From: Eubacterium sp.
GTDB taxonomy: Bacteria; Bacillota; Clostridia; Lachnospirales; Lachnospiraceae
NCBI GenBank assembly: GCA_022796875.1
Contig: JAAWJJ010000026.1
Span: forward strand, 1 to 45,334
Length of the DNA: 45,334 nucleotides
Reading direction: 5' to 3'
The notes under the pieces were generated by a model. It did no database searches, was not told where the DNA came from, and saw nothing but the letters and a program-made list of their open reading frames with translations. The first letter of the stretch is position 1, and each line of letters starts with the position of its first letter. Shown here one piece after another: positions 18,683 through 26,426 of this stretch. The translations under genes were made by a program, and so were the position numbers.

Positions 18683-18930
18683 TAATACGGATGCCTGCCA
18701 ATCCTCTCGACCAGTACGTTCTTTCCTTTACTGATTTCAGCATCGCACCAATAAAAGTATATTCTCAAGTCCGTTCCGGGATGAATCAGTTTCAAATGCG
18801 GAGAACACTCTATATCCTTGGATCTTGACACAGCTTTGCCCTCTACCTGCTCACTGTATGTAAATGAAAATATCAAATCTTTCGTATGTTTTGGATCCGG
18901 TGCACATTCCCCTTGTAACCGTGCCGACAA
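18682..18930 (-). pseudogene. C-terminal remnant of an unrecognised gene
   Basis: An open stretch of up to 82 codons reads FSFTYSEQVEGKAVSRSK, then HLKLIHPGTDLRIYFYWCD and ends GKNVLVERIGRHPY. It looks like real coding sequence, with the look of a protein C-terminus, but has no convincing start or ribosome site. It overlaps the end of the DUF262 remnant in another frame. It is either a frameshifted tail of the same ancestral locus or a leftover of a second gene. I do not recognise the family. Confidence 0.45.
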
Positions 18931-19760
18931 AATCTGCGCCGATCCTCTTCATTGCCATCCCCCGCCGCCATAAAGCCATTCGGCAAACTTCCATGATATT
19001 GGCAAAAATCCCGTTTGTCCCAATCATAAGCAGATAAAATCGTCAGATAACGCAGACAAAGTTCCTGCGCGCCCATACGTACGTCCCTTACTCCGCCCCG
19101 GGTGGCCTGACGAAACTCTTCACATTCCGCCATATTCCGAAGAAGCACCCGCACTTTCGGCAATGCCATAATATTTCTGATTTCTCAGAAATTCAGAGGC
19201 AATCCTCCGGTATTTACTCTCCTGAATACGTCAAACTTGACGATCTGCGGACATTTTTCATCCAGTATATTTACTGCCAGCTCCGTATCTTCAATCCTAC
19301 CTTGCAGTTTCGGTTCCAGATCTTAAAAATATTTTTTCTCACAATGAGATAAATATTGTATTTTTTCTAAAGAAAATTCATTGTTTAAATAAGAATGAAT
19401 CGTCGATAAACGCTGCATACCGTCAATTACGCTTTTATTGCTTTCTCCGTCTTCATCCAGATAAAAAGCCGGTATCGGAATCCGAAGCAACAACGATTCA
19501 ATCAATGCGCTTTTTCGCTTTTTATCCCATACCAGATTTCTCTGGTATTCCGGAGTTAAATTCAACTTATCCGTCGCAATCCAGTGTTCTACCTGAAATG
19601 CTGTAATCATTTTTTGAACAACACGAATGTTCTGAACATCATACGGTTCATTGTTTTCTGTATTTTCATTATCGGTATCTGCTTCAATACCACTGTATTC
19701 CGCTTCCGTTTCATCAGCCAACTTTAAGTTTTCCGAAAGTACCGGCTCTTGTTTTTTCAT
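18873..19760 (-). pseudogene. DUF262 (ParB-like/GmrS-like) gene broken by two in-frame stops
   Basis: The first 145 residues form a DUF262 N-terminus: RVVQKMITAFQVEHWI, LTPEYQRNLVWDKKRKSALIESLLL and the signature VIDGMQRLSTI (DGxQR). A TAA at 19323-19325 stops it after KKYF, yet the same frame goes on perfectly with DLEPKLQGRIEDTELAV and DVFRRVNTGGLPLN, then a TGA at 19185-19187 where family members usually have DQ, then EIRNIMALPKVR and RMGAQELCLRYLTILSAYDWD. Both lesions are nonsense codons without frameshift. After about 18,960 the family resemblance fades. Related proteins act as nucleotide-driven nucleases or phage-defence factors. An ATG at 19760 and TTG at 19763 share a GGGGGAGG site. 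Confidence 0.85.
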
Positions 19761-19841
19761 CAATGGATACCTCCCCCTCTTGTTCCCAACGCAAACAGGA
19801 ATCCACTGTCTGTTATCCCAAAATCATAACATATTTCTGTT

Positions 19842-21434
19842 TTACAACTCCTGCTTCCTGGAGCGGGAATGTTGCCAGAACAGCCAGATCGCCAGCACAA
19901 TCGCCGCCATATATCCTACGCAGCCGAGCGCTGGGATTCCTAACAGTTTCGGCTTCATATCCGTCATGCAGATCAGGCTGGAACTAATTAACAGCGCCGA
20001 TACCAGAAGTCCCAATACAATATCGCGTACCAGGTTATTTAACATCCGCGACAGATCCGTTGTCGCATGCAGGTCAAGGTTCAACCTTGTCTGTCCTTTC
20101 ATAAACATATGGAGCAGGTCGGACGTTACACCCGGAATATCAATCGCTTTCCGCAAAGAGCGGAATATCGTTTTCCCGTTGCTCTTCATTTCCTTTTTCA
20201 GGTCAAACTGCTGCATGAAACGCTTTCTCATTCTGGCAGCCGCCACTGACAGTACGTCGATTTCCGGCGCCACGTCAGCCACAACACCTTCAATCGTCGC
20301 CAACCCGCGCACCAGCATTGTCAAATTGCTCGGGATACCGATTTTATTCCGGCTCATAGCGTCAAAAAAATCATCCATAACGGAGGACAGATTGATCCCG
20401 CCCAGATCGGACGTTACATATTTGGTAATGATATCGTCAATATCCATGTACAGGCGATGATGGTCGATCCTGCCCTTAATATCGCCCAGCGAAATCAGCG
20501 CATCTTTGATCTGGTTGCTGTCTTTTTCCGCAATACCGGCGATAATATCGTCCAGAAGAATCCGGTCATGGTTCGAAAGCCTCCCCATCATTCCCATATC
20601 GATCCAGACAATTTTCCCATCACGGATACGGATATTTCCGGGATGCGGATCCGCATGGAAAAACCCGTCTTCCAGAATCTGCTTCATATAGTTATCCGCC
20701 AGTTTTATCCCGATCTCTTCGAGGTCATAGCCATCTCTGACCAGCGCCTTTTTCTTATCTACGCCGTCGCCGCCGATATATTCCATAACCAGAACCTGGC
20801 TGGTCGTATAATTACGATAAAGCCGCGGATAGGAAACGTATGCAATACCTTTATTCAGTTTCCCGAACTCTTCCATGTTGGCGGCTTCCATCAAAAAATT
20901 CATTTCTTCCTGCGCCACATTCCACATTTCATCCAAAACTTTGTCAAAATCTACGGCTTCCAGGCTGCTGTTGTAGCGCAGAAGTTTTGTCCCACGGTGC
21001 AGAAGCGAAATGTCTTTCGACATCGTATCATAGACGCCTTCGCGCAGCACTTTTACAACTACTTCTTCTCCGCTTTTTAAAACCGCTTTGTGCACCTGCG
21101 CGATCGAAGCCGCCCCTAACGACTGTTCTTCGATCTTTTCAAACACGTCAGAAACAGGCTGTCCATATGCTGTTTCTAATATATGGACAACCTGTTCAAA
21201 TGGCATTGGCGCCACGTTAGAACGTAATTTTTCTAACTCTTTACAATATTCTGATGGCAAAATATCTGAATGCATCGACATGATCTGTCCCAGTTTGATA
21301 TACGTAGGACCCAGATCTTCAATGATCTTGCGCACTTTTTCCGGGGATAAGCCTTTGATGATCTCATGCTTATGCAATACGCCGACAATTTCCCGAAATC
21401 TCGCGCCCTGCTCAAATACTGTATTATCTGGCAT
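19842..21434 (-). CDS. UbiB/ABC1/AarF family protein kinase-like ATPase
   Basis: Atypical kinase-like protein of the UbiB (ADCK/AarF) family, which in aerobes supports ubiquinone synthesis and lipid handling. The KxGQ signature occurs as LGPTYIKLGQIMSMHSDILP (about residues 48-67), followed by AAASIAQVHKA-type sequence (GAASIAQVHKAVLKSGEEVVVK), the catalytic loop FFHADPHPGNIRI and the metal site WIDMGMMGRL. Two membrane helices end the protein (about 478-522), the UbiB C-terminal anchor. Length 530 is normal. It starts just after the phasin-like gene, so the two form an operon. Since this organism should lack ubiquinone, the real role is open. Confidence 0.92.
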   Translation of the reverse strand: MPDNTVFEQGARFREIVGVLHKHEIIKGLSPEKVRKIIEDLGPTYIKLGQIMSMHSDILPSEYCKELEKLRSNVAPMPFEQVVHILETAYGQPVSDVFEKIEEQSLGAASIAQVHKAVLKSGEEVVVKVLREGVYDTMSKDISLLHRGTKLLRYNSSLEAVDFDKVLDEMWNVAQEEMNFLMEAANMEEFGKLNKGIAYVSYPRLYRNYTTSQVLVMEYIGGDGVDKKKALVRDGYDLEEIGIKLADNYMKQILEDGFFHADPHPGNIRIRDGKIVWIDMGMMGRLSNHDRILLDDIIAGIAEKDSNQIKDALISLGDIKGRIDHHRLYMDIDDIITKYVTSDLGGINLSSVMDDFFDAMSRNKIGIPSNLTMLVRGLATIEGVVADVAPEIDVLSVAAARMRKRFMQQFDLKKEMKSNGKTIFRSLRKAIDIPGVTSDLLHMFMKGQTRLNLDLHATTDLSRMLNNLVRDIVLGLLVSALLISSSLICMTDMKPKLLGIPALGCVGYMAAIVLAIWLFWQHSRSRKQEL

Positions 21435-21439
21435 AAATC

Positions 21440-21811
21440 CTATTCTTCCTCACTGGTTTTTTCAGCTGTTACTGCTTCCTCTGTTCCCTGAGTGGTTTTT
21501 GTTTCCTGGACAATTTCCGGTCCTTTTCTTTCTTTTGCTTCTTCCGCTTCTTTTAATTTTGCTTTCAAAGCTTCCATTTCTTCTTCCGATAAATTGTCTA
21601 CATATTTACCGACTCTTTCTTCCGGAGTGCCATAAACTTTTGTTTTAATATTATGTTTTAATTCCTCATTCATGGCCTTTCCCTGTTCTACAGTCAACTC
21701 GCCTTTTTTTACCAGTTCATCGAGTACTTCCTGTGATTTCTCTGCAGTAGTCGCCACTGCACCTATACCTGCCAAAAAGAACTTTCTGATTCCGTCTGTA
21801 AATTTTTCCAT
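21440..21811 (-). CDS. Phasin-like (PhaF/coiled-coil) small protein
   Basis: Resembles the polyhydroxyalkanoate-granule-associated/phasin-like family that often precedes UbiB genes in Firmicutes. I start at the ATG at 21811 (MEKFTDGIRKFFLAGIGAVA), with AGGAGG upstream, giving 123 residues. The N-terminus is an amphipathic hydrophobic helix (FFLAGIGAVATTAEKSQEVL), then comes a helical charged region and an acidic Thr/Glu-rich tail. No polyhydroxyalkanoate synthase is visible, so it may bind membranes or act as a partner for the adjacent UbiB kinase rather than a granule protein. Confidence 0.75.
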   Translation of the reverse strand: MEKFTDGIRKFFLAGIGAVATTAEKSQEVLDELVKKGELTVEQGKAMNEELKHNIKTKVYGTPEERVGKYVDNLSEEEMEALKAKLKEAEEAKERKGPEIVQETKTTQGTEEAVTAEKTSEEE

Positions 21812-21900
21812 ATCCTTTCCTCCTGTGGGATTCCTGTTTGTATGCATTTTACCAAAATAAATATTGCATACGGTTTTCTATTATTTATTATTATATCACT

Positions 21901-21929
21901 ATTATGCAACGTTTATGAATTGCTGTCAA
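21901..21929 (-). promoter_or_regulatory. Promoter of the phasin-ubiB operon
   Basis: TTGACA (21924-21929) and CATAAT (21901-21906) are 17 bp apart on the minus strand, about 90 bp before the phasin-like gene. Confidence 0.7.
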
Positions 21930-22039
21930 ACATTGGAATGAAAATTTACATTTTTTTTAATAATTTGGTAATAATAAATACACAAGTTACACTATAAAAT
22001 GCCTGATATTTTTATGATTTGACAGTTTCCTAACACTTT

Positions 22040-23374
22040 TTACCGGCGCAATCCTTTTGGATAGTGGTTTTTAATCTGTCCGTTTACCGCTTTTCCCCAG
22101 CCGATACTGACCCCGTTTATACACATCAATACCCAGCCGTTTTGCACATTGAAAGGAATCGCTTCTCCATGCAGATAACGTTCGGCCCATTCTCCGAGTT
22201 CTGCGCTTGTCCGCACCTGTTCCGGGCGCAGCGCCATTGCCAGCGCATGCGCCGGTTCAAAACGGTTCTTTTTGTTCTCGCCCAGTTCCAATCCTGGCCG
22301 CACGATACGGATCCCTGACAGATCCGGCATGTTTTCCGGTACCAGATATAAACGGCTGCCAAAACTCCGGAGCGTTCCCGGTATCTTACAGTTCGTTAAA
22401 TACTGTGCCGCAAACTTTTTATATTCTGCCGTATCAGCTGCTGCCGCTGCGTGCGGCGGATTTTTACTTTTCCTGCTTTTTGGCAGGGGCATAAAAGATC
22501 CGGCTTTTTTTCTCAGACGGGCGATAAAATGCCCTTCCCCTCTGATTTTGTGCGGATAAAGCCGCACGGTTTCAGCCGGGCACATCTCTGCCCAAAACGG
22601 AATCTGCTCCGTTTCATAATCAGGATGCGTCTTCAGAAAACGCTCTATCGTGCCCTCATTTTCCAAAGGCGCAAACGTACAGGTTGAATATACCAGCATT
22701 CCTCCGGGGTTCAGCATTTTATCCGCCTCTTCCAGTATCTGATCCTGCCTGTCTGCACAAATCTGCACCTGTTCCAAACTCCACTGATTCCGACTCTGCT
22801 CATCTTTACGGAACATTCCCTCTCCGGAACACGGCGCATCCACAAGTATTTTGTCAAAAAACTCCGGGAAATGCCCGCTTAACTCCTGCGGCGGCTCGTT
22901 CGTCACCACAGTATTGCAAATGCCCATCCGCTCTACGTTCTGCGCCAGTACTTTTGCCCTTGAAGATACGTATTCATTAGCAACCAACAGGCCTGCCCCG
23001 TGCATTTTTCCTGCAATCTGCGTTGTCTTGCCGCCGGGAGCCGCACACAGATCACAAATGGTTTCTCCCGGTTTTGCATCCAGTGCTTCCGCAACCGCCA
23101 TTGCCGACGGCTCCTGTATATAATATACTCCGGCTTCATGCAGCGGATGCCTGCCCGGCCTTTCTTCCGGAGAATAGAAATATCCTTCCCTGGCCCATGT
23201 TGTTTTTTCCAAAGCAAACGGCGCCTTTTTTAAAAAATCTTCTTCCGAAATTTTTAACGGATTATAGCGTAAACCGTAGCTTCTTTCCGCTTCATAACCT
23301 GCAAAAAAAGCTTCCGCTTCCCCGCCTAACATTTCCTGCATCCGTTTTATAAAATCATCCGGTAATGGTATCAT
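22040..23374 (-). CDS. 16S rRNA (cytosine-C5) methyltransferase, RsmF/NOL1-NOP2-sun family
   Basis: SAM-dependent enzyme adding a methyl group to a cytosine of 16S rRNA. I start at the ATG at 23374 (MIPLPDDFIKRMQ), which has AGGGAG seven bases upstream; an in-frame ATG 24 bases earlier has none. The SAM pocket CDLCAAPGGKTTQIAGKM (about residues 107-124), the DAPCSGEGMFRKDE motif with one catalytic Cys and YSTCTFAPLENE with the second are intact. A C-terminal RsmF-like domain ends GVSIGWGKAVNGQIKNHYPKGLRR. Length 444 fits RsmF/YebU rather than RsmB. Confidence 0.92.
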   Translation of the reverse strand: MIPLPDDFIKRMQEMLGGEAEAFFAGYEAERSYGLRYNPLKISEEDFLKKAPFALEKTTWAREGYFYSPEERPGRHPLHEAGVYYIQEPSAMAVAEALDAKPGETICDLCAAPGGKTTQIAGKMHGAGLLVANEYVSSRAKVLAQNVERMGICNTVVTNEPPQELSGHFPEFFDKILVDAPCSGEGMFRKDEQSRNQWSLEQVQICADRQDQILEEADKMLNPGGMLVYSTCTFAPLENEGTIERFLKTHPDYETEQIPFWAEMCPAETVRLYPHKIRGEGHFIARLRKKAGSFMPLPKSRKSKNPPHAAAAADTAEYKKFAAQYLTNCKIPGTLRSFGSRLYLVPENMPDLSGIRIVRPGLELGENKKNRFEPAHALAMALRPEQVRTSAELGEWAERYLHGEAIPFNVQNGWVLMCINGVSIGWGKAVNGQIKNHYPKGLRR

Positions 23375-23428
23375 TTGAATCTCCCTTATTCCATGCATAG
23401 GATAACCGCTTCCGACTTATATTGCATT

Positions 23429-23521
23429 TTATCCCAGCAGCTGTGAAAGTGCCTTTCTGTCATTTTCCGAAACATTCAATACATCCATGAACTGTTTCGC
23501 AGACCATCCTATTTTTTCCAT
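23429..23521 (-). CDS. Possible 30-residue peptide or gene tail
   Basis: A small frame reads MEKIGWSAKQFMDVLNVSEN and ends ALSQLLG. It has a plausible helical coding look, similar in style to the short C-terminal helices of Lachnospiraceae PD-(D/E)XK/Rpn-type proteins, but it lacks a ribosome site and its ATG lies only a few bases below a predicted promoter. It may be a remnant; its function is unknown. Confidence 0.3.
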   Translation of the reverse strand: MEKIGWSAKQFMDVLNVSENDRKALSQLLG

Positions 23522-23525
23522 ACTA

Positions 23526-23554
23526 TTGCACCTATAGTATATGAAATCTATAAT
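23526..23554 (+). promoter_or_regulatory. Plus-strand promoter facing the structured element
   Basis: TTGCAC (23526-23531) and a perfect TATAAT (23549-23554) are 17 bp apart. Transcription would start near 23561 and run into the cloverleaf-like structure; no plus-strand protein gene follows. Confidence 0.6.
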
Positions 23555-23564
23555 ACAAAATCAA
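23536..23564 (-). promoter_or_regulatory. Minus-strand promoter overlapping the previous one
   Basis: TTGATT (23559-23564) and TATACT (23536-23541) are 17 bp apart on the minus strand. It would serve the small frame and rsmF with a leader of about 150 nt. It overlaps the divergent plus-strand promoter, so both cannot be bound at once. Confidence 0.5.
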
Positions 23565-23614
23565 CCTGCAGAGAGTTTTGTGTGTTTATAATTTAAAAAA
23601 GTCTTCCCTATATA

Positions 23615-23783
23615 TTTACTATGAAAGTCGATTGCTTCATGCTTCCATTCCCGCAATCGCCCCCGTATTCGCAATCCGGATTACCATCCTGCTTGCTCAT
23701 ACGGGTCAGGTTTTCTAATAGGCAAAAGCTCTGGCAAATAAATTTGCCACGCTTTTGCCTATTGAAAACGCTTTCATAGTAAA
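23615..23783. ncRNA. Cloverleaf-like structured element, candidate ncRNA or palindromic mobile element
   Basis: The closing stem is TTTACTATGAAAG (23615-23627) with CTTTCATAGTAAA (23771-23783), 13 bp perfect. Inside are three hairpins. A: CGATTGC 23629-23635 / GCAATCG 23653-23659. B: CCCGTAT 23662-23668 / ATACGGG 23699-23705. C: TTTTC + AATAGGCAAAAGC 23711-23729 / GCTTTTGCCTATT + GAAAA 23751-23768, capped by GGCAAAT / ATTTGCC. A strong plus-strand promoter lies before it and a hairpin after it. I do not recognise the RNA family: it lacks the signature bases of TPP, SAM, T-box, FMN, 6S or SRP RNA. The transcribed strand is uncertain; plus is favoured because a promoter points into it. A non-autonomous palindromic element is the main alternative. 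Confidence 0.55.
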
Positions 23784-23806
23784 AAGACAGCCTGTAAAGG
23801 CTGCCT
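23781..23806 (-). terminator. Terminator of the tilS-hpt-ftsH operon, or of the RNA on the other strand
   Basis: GACAGCC (23786-23792) pairs with GGCTGCC (23799-23805) around TGTAAA. On the minus strand the stem is followed by five T, typical of a terminator for the second ftsH, 230 bp upstream. On the plus strand only CTTT follows. Confidence 0.6.
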
Positions 23807-23819
23807 TTAGGAGAAGGTA

Positions 23820-23844
23820 TTTTTACTATGGGGCGTAGTAAAAA
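23820..23844. repeat. Short inverted repeat able to compete with the closing stem
   Basis: TTTTTACTA (23820-23828) pairs with TAGTAAAAA (23836-23844). Its left arm can instead pair as TTTTTACTATG (23820-23830) with CATAGTAAAAA (23775-23785), 11 bp, which would break the closing stem of the cloverleaf element. Confidence 0.6.
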
Positions 23845-24035
23845 CTATAAAATGTATTGGAGTTCTTACAGTGATTATTATAGCACCCATTGATTTTTAT
23901 GTGTGCACAAACTTCACAAAAATTACAATTATTTTTTGTGCATTTTTAATAACGTTAATTTTATAACTTCTACAATATAGACAAAAATTTGCACAAAACT
24001 TATCACTTTTGCCGCCTGCACAGTAAATTACCCTA
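23845..24035. other. A/T-rich spacer after the second ftsH
   Basis: No gene is seen. TTTTGTGC (23934-23941) and GCACAAAA (23991-23998) form a near inverted repeat, and GCACAAACTT / GCACAAAACTT occur as direct repeats. A minus-strand TATAAT lies near 23870 without a good -35. Confidence 0.4.
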
Positions 24036-25886
24036 TCATTCCTTTTCAAGCGTCAGCTTCTGTTCTTTTTTCTCCTCAAACAAAGCCTCAAATTCGCTCC
24101 GGCTGATTTTCTCTTTTTCCAGCAGCAATTCGGAACAGCGATGCAGTACCTCTTCGTGTTCTATGATGATCGCTTTTGCTTTTTTGTAACAATCGTCGAT
24201 AATGTTTTTGATCTCTTCATCAATCCTGCCTGCCACGTTTTCGCCGTAACCGCGTGTGGTATGCGCCAGGTCGCGCCCGATAAACACTTCGTCGTCATCG
24301 TTATTATAATTAATCAGCCCGACGTTTTCAGACATACCGTACTTTGTGACCATGGATTTTGCCAGGCTGGTCGCCTGTTTGATATCCTGGGACGCTCCGG
24401 TCGTAATATCGTCGAAAATAAGTTCTTCCGCAATTCGCCCGCCAAGATCGACCATGATCTCCTGCAGCATCTGCCCTTTCGTACGGAACATTTCATCACG
24501 TTCCGGCAGCGGCATTGTATACCCGGCCGCTCCTGCTCCGGTCGGAATGATTGATACGGTATACACCGGTCCGACCTCTGGAAGCACATGAAACAAAATC
24601 GCATGCCCGGATTCATGGTACGCCGTAATTTTCTTTTCCTTTTCGGAAATAACGCGGCTCTTTTTCTCCGCGCCGATGCCGACTTTTACAAACGACTGCT
24701 TAATATCTTCCTGCACGATATAACTACGGCTTTTCTTTGCCGCCAGAATTGCCGCCTCGTTCAGCAAGTTTTCCAGGTCTGCGCCGGTAAACCCTGCCGT
24801 TGTCTGCGCAATCTGATGGATATCCACATCATCGCCAAGCGGTTTGTTCCTCACATGCACGTTCAGGATCTCTTCCCGGCCGCCGATATCAGGCCGCCCG
24901 ACATGTACTTTCCTGTCGAAACGTCCCGGACGCATAATGGCTGGATCCAGTATATCCACGCGGTTGGTAGCCGCCAATACAATAATTCCCTCATTCACGC
25001 CAAAACCATCCATTTCCACAAGCATCTGGTTCAACGTCTGCTCTCTCTCGTCATGGCCGCCGCCCATGCCGGTTCCGCGGCGTCTGGCTACGGCGTCAAT
25101 CTCGTCGATAAACACGATACACGGCGCGTTTTTCTTTGCTTCCGCAAACAAGTCCCGGACACGGGACGCGCCTACCCCGACAAACATTTCCACAAAGTCA
25201 GAACCGGAAATACTGAAAAACGGCACTCCCGCCTCTCCTGCCACCGCTTTCGCAAGCAGGGTTTTTCCGGTTCCGGGAGGGCCTACCAACAGAATTCCTT
25301 TCGGGATTCTGGCTCCCAGTACAATATATTTTTTCGGCTCTTTCAAAAAGTCCACGATCTCTTCCAGATCTTCTTTTTCTTCCCGAAGCCCTGCGACCTG
25401 GGAAAAATTCACCGTCTGTTTGTCGCTCGTCGTCATTTTGGCCCGGCTCTTCCCGAAATTCATCATTTTCGAACCGCTGGAATTGCTCGCCGCCTGGCCG
25501 TTCATAATAACAAATAAAATAAACATCGCCGCCAGCACAATCAGCATCGGCAGCAAATTCGAGATCCAGCTCTCTCCCGGCACGTCATTGACACTGTACG
25601 GAACTTTCGCTTCGTCCATCATGTCTTCCACTTCATTGACGTCCGTTACATTAATCGTTTTTGTTGTGGAATCACTCAATACAATATTTAACTTACCTGT
25701 CGGCACTTCGTTATTCTGTGTCACCGTAGCCGATATTACTTCATGGCTGTTTAACGCCCTTTCAAAATCCGCCAGCGTATAGGAAGTATCCGTCCGTCTT
25801 CCGGAAGATAACGCATACCATGCCAGCACTATAATTATGACGAATATCAAATATACTCCAAATCCGCCAACTCTCCGAGTTTTCAA
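24036..25886 (-). CDS. ftsH: ATP-dependent zinc metalloprotease FtsH (second copy)
   Basis: Membrane AAA+ protease, in the position next to hpt and tilS where the main FtsH of Firmicutes is found; in Bacillus it helps sporulation by removing Spo0E. It has membrane helices at about 9-26 and 110-129, Walker A GPPGTGKT at 202-209, Walker [15 protein letters not shown] with RPGRFDRK, and zinc site HESGH at 424-428. The 616 residues are standard and it lacks the long charged tail of the copy at 14398-16629. It starts 18 bp after hpt. Two FtsH proteins so close suggests divided roles. Confidence 0.96.
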   Translation of the reverse strand: MKTRRVGGFGVYLIFVIIIVLAWYALSSGRRTDTSYTLADFERALNSHEVISATVTQNNEVPTGKLNIVLSDSTTKTINVTDVNEVEDMMDEAKVPYSVNDVPGESWISNLLPMLIVLAAMFILFVIMNGQAASNSSGSKMMNFGKSRAKMTTSDKQTVNFSQVAGLREEKEDLEEIVDFLKEPKKYIVLGARIPKGILLVGPPGTGKTLLAKAVAGEAGVPFFSISGSDFVEMFVGVGASRVRDLFAEAKKNAPCIVFIDEIDAVARRRGTGMGGGHDEREQTLNQMLVEMDGFGVNEGIIVLAATNRVDILDPAIMRPGRFDRKVHVGRPDIGGREEILNVHVRNKPLGDDVDIHQIAQTTAGFTGADLENLLNEAAILAAKKSRSYIVQEDIKQSFVKVGIGAEKKSRVISEKEKKITAYHESGHAILFHVLPEVGPVYTVSIIPTGAGAAGYTMPLPERDEMFRTKGQMLQEIMVDLGGRIAEELIFDDITTGASQDIKQATSLAKSMVTKYGMSENVGLINYNNDDDEVFIGRDLAHTTRGYGENVAGRIDEEIKNIIDDCYKKAKAIIIEHEEVLHRCSELLLEKEKISRSEFEALFEEKKEQKLTLEKE

Positions 25887-25904
25887 CCTGCAACCTCCTT
25901 AAAA

Positions 25905-26426
25905 TTAAAAATTCAATTCTCCGATATATGGAAGATTCCGGTACTTTTGTGCATAATCAAGTCCGTAACCGACAATAAACCTGTCTTCTACCGTAAAACC
26001 TGTATAATCCACATGTACGTCCACGACCCGCCTGTCAGGCTTATCCAAAAGCGTACACAGCCTGAGCGATTTCGGGCCGCGTTCTTTTAATATTTCCATC
26101 AGACGCTTCAGCGTCCTGCCCGTATCGATGATATCCTCTACTACAATGGCGTTTTTCCCCTCCAGGCTCTCGTCCAGATCTTTCACGATCTTTACTTCGC
26201 CGCTGGATTCCGTGTTCGCTCCGTAACTGGACGCCGCCATAAAATCCAACGTTACCGGAACGGTGATCCGTTTCGTCAGTTCCGTCGCAAAATATACCGC
26301 TCCTTTTAAAATACAGATCACATAGATCTCTTCTCCGTCATAATCGCGGCTGATCTGCCTGCCAAGTTCTTTAATTTTGTCCGTTATCTCTTTTTCCGAG
26401 TAAATCTCCCGGATGGTTTCACTCAT
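25905..26426 (-). CDS. hpt: Hypoxanthine phosphoribosyltransferase
   Basis: Purine salvage enzyme converting hypoxanthine (and guanine) with PRPP into IMP/GMP. I take the ATG at 26426 (MSETIREIYSEKEITDKI), with GGAGG upstream, giving 173 residues. The PRPP loop VVVEDIIDTGRTLKRL (about residues 92-107), ICILKGAVYFATEL and the base-binding end DRFIVGYGLDYAQKYRNLPY are classical. Its ATG overlaps the tilS stop (ATGA), so the two are translationally coupled, as in Bacillus. Confidence 0.96.
   Translation of the reverse strand: MSETIREIYSEKEITDKIKELGRQISRDYDGEEIYVICILKGAVYFATELTKRITVPVTLDFMAASSYGANTESSGEVKIVKDLDESLEGKNAIVVEDIIDTGRTLKRLMEILKERGPKSLRLCTLLDKPDRRVVDVHVDYTGFTVEDRFIVGYGLDYAQKYRNLPYIGELNF

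Noticed and set aside
19323-19763. Complete short DUF262 protein of 146 residues
   Set aside because: The next 45 codons in the same frame are clearly DUF262 sequence, so the short frame is a truncation and not a natural end.
23615-23783. Structured element as TPP, SAM, FMN, cobalamin, 6S or SRP RNA
   Set aside because: The fixed sequences of these families are missing on both strands, although the overall shape is complex. A covariance search remains the proper test.
24588-25517. Plus-strand frame of 309 codons
   Set aside because: It is antisense to the conserved AAA domain of the second FtsH, is rich in His/Arg/Cys/Phe and shows no domain or ribosome site. It is a codon-bias shadow.
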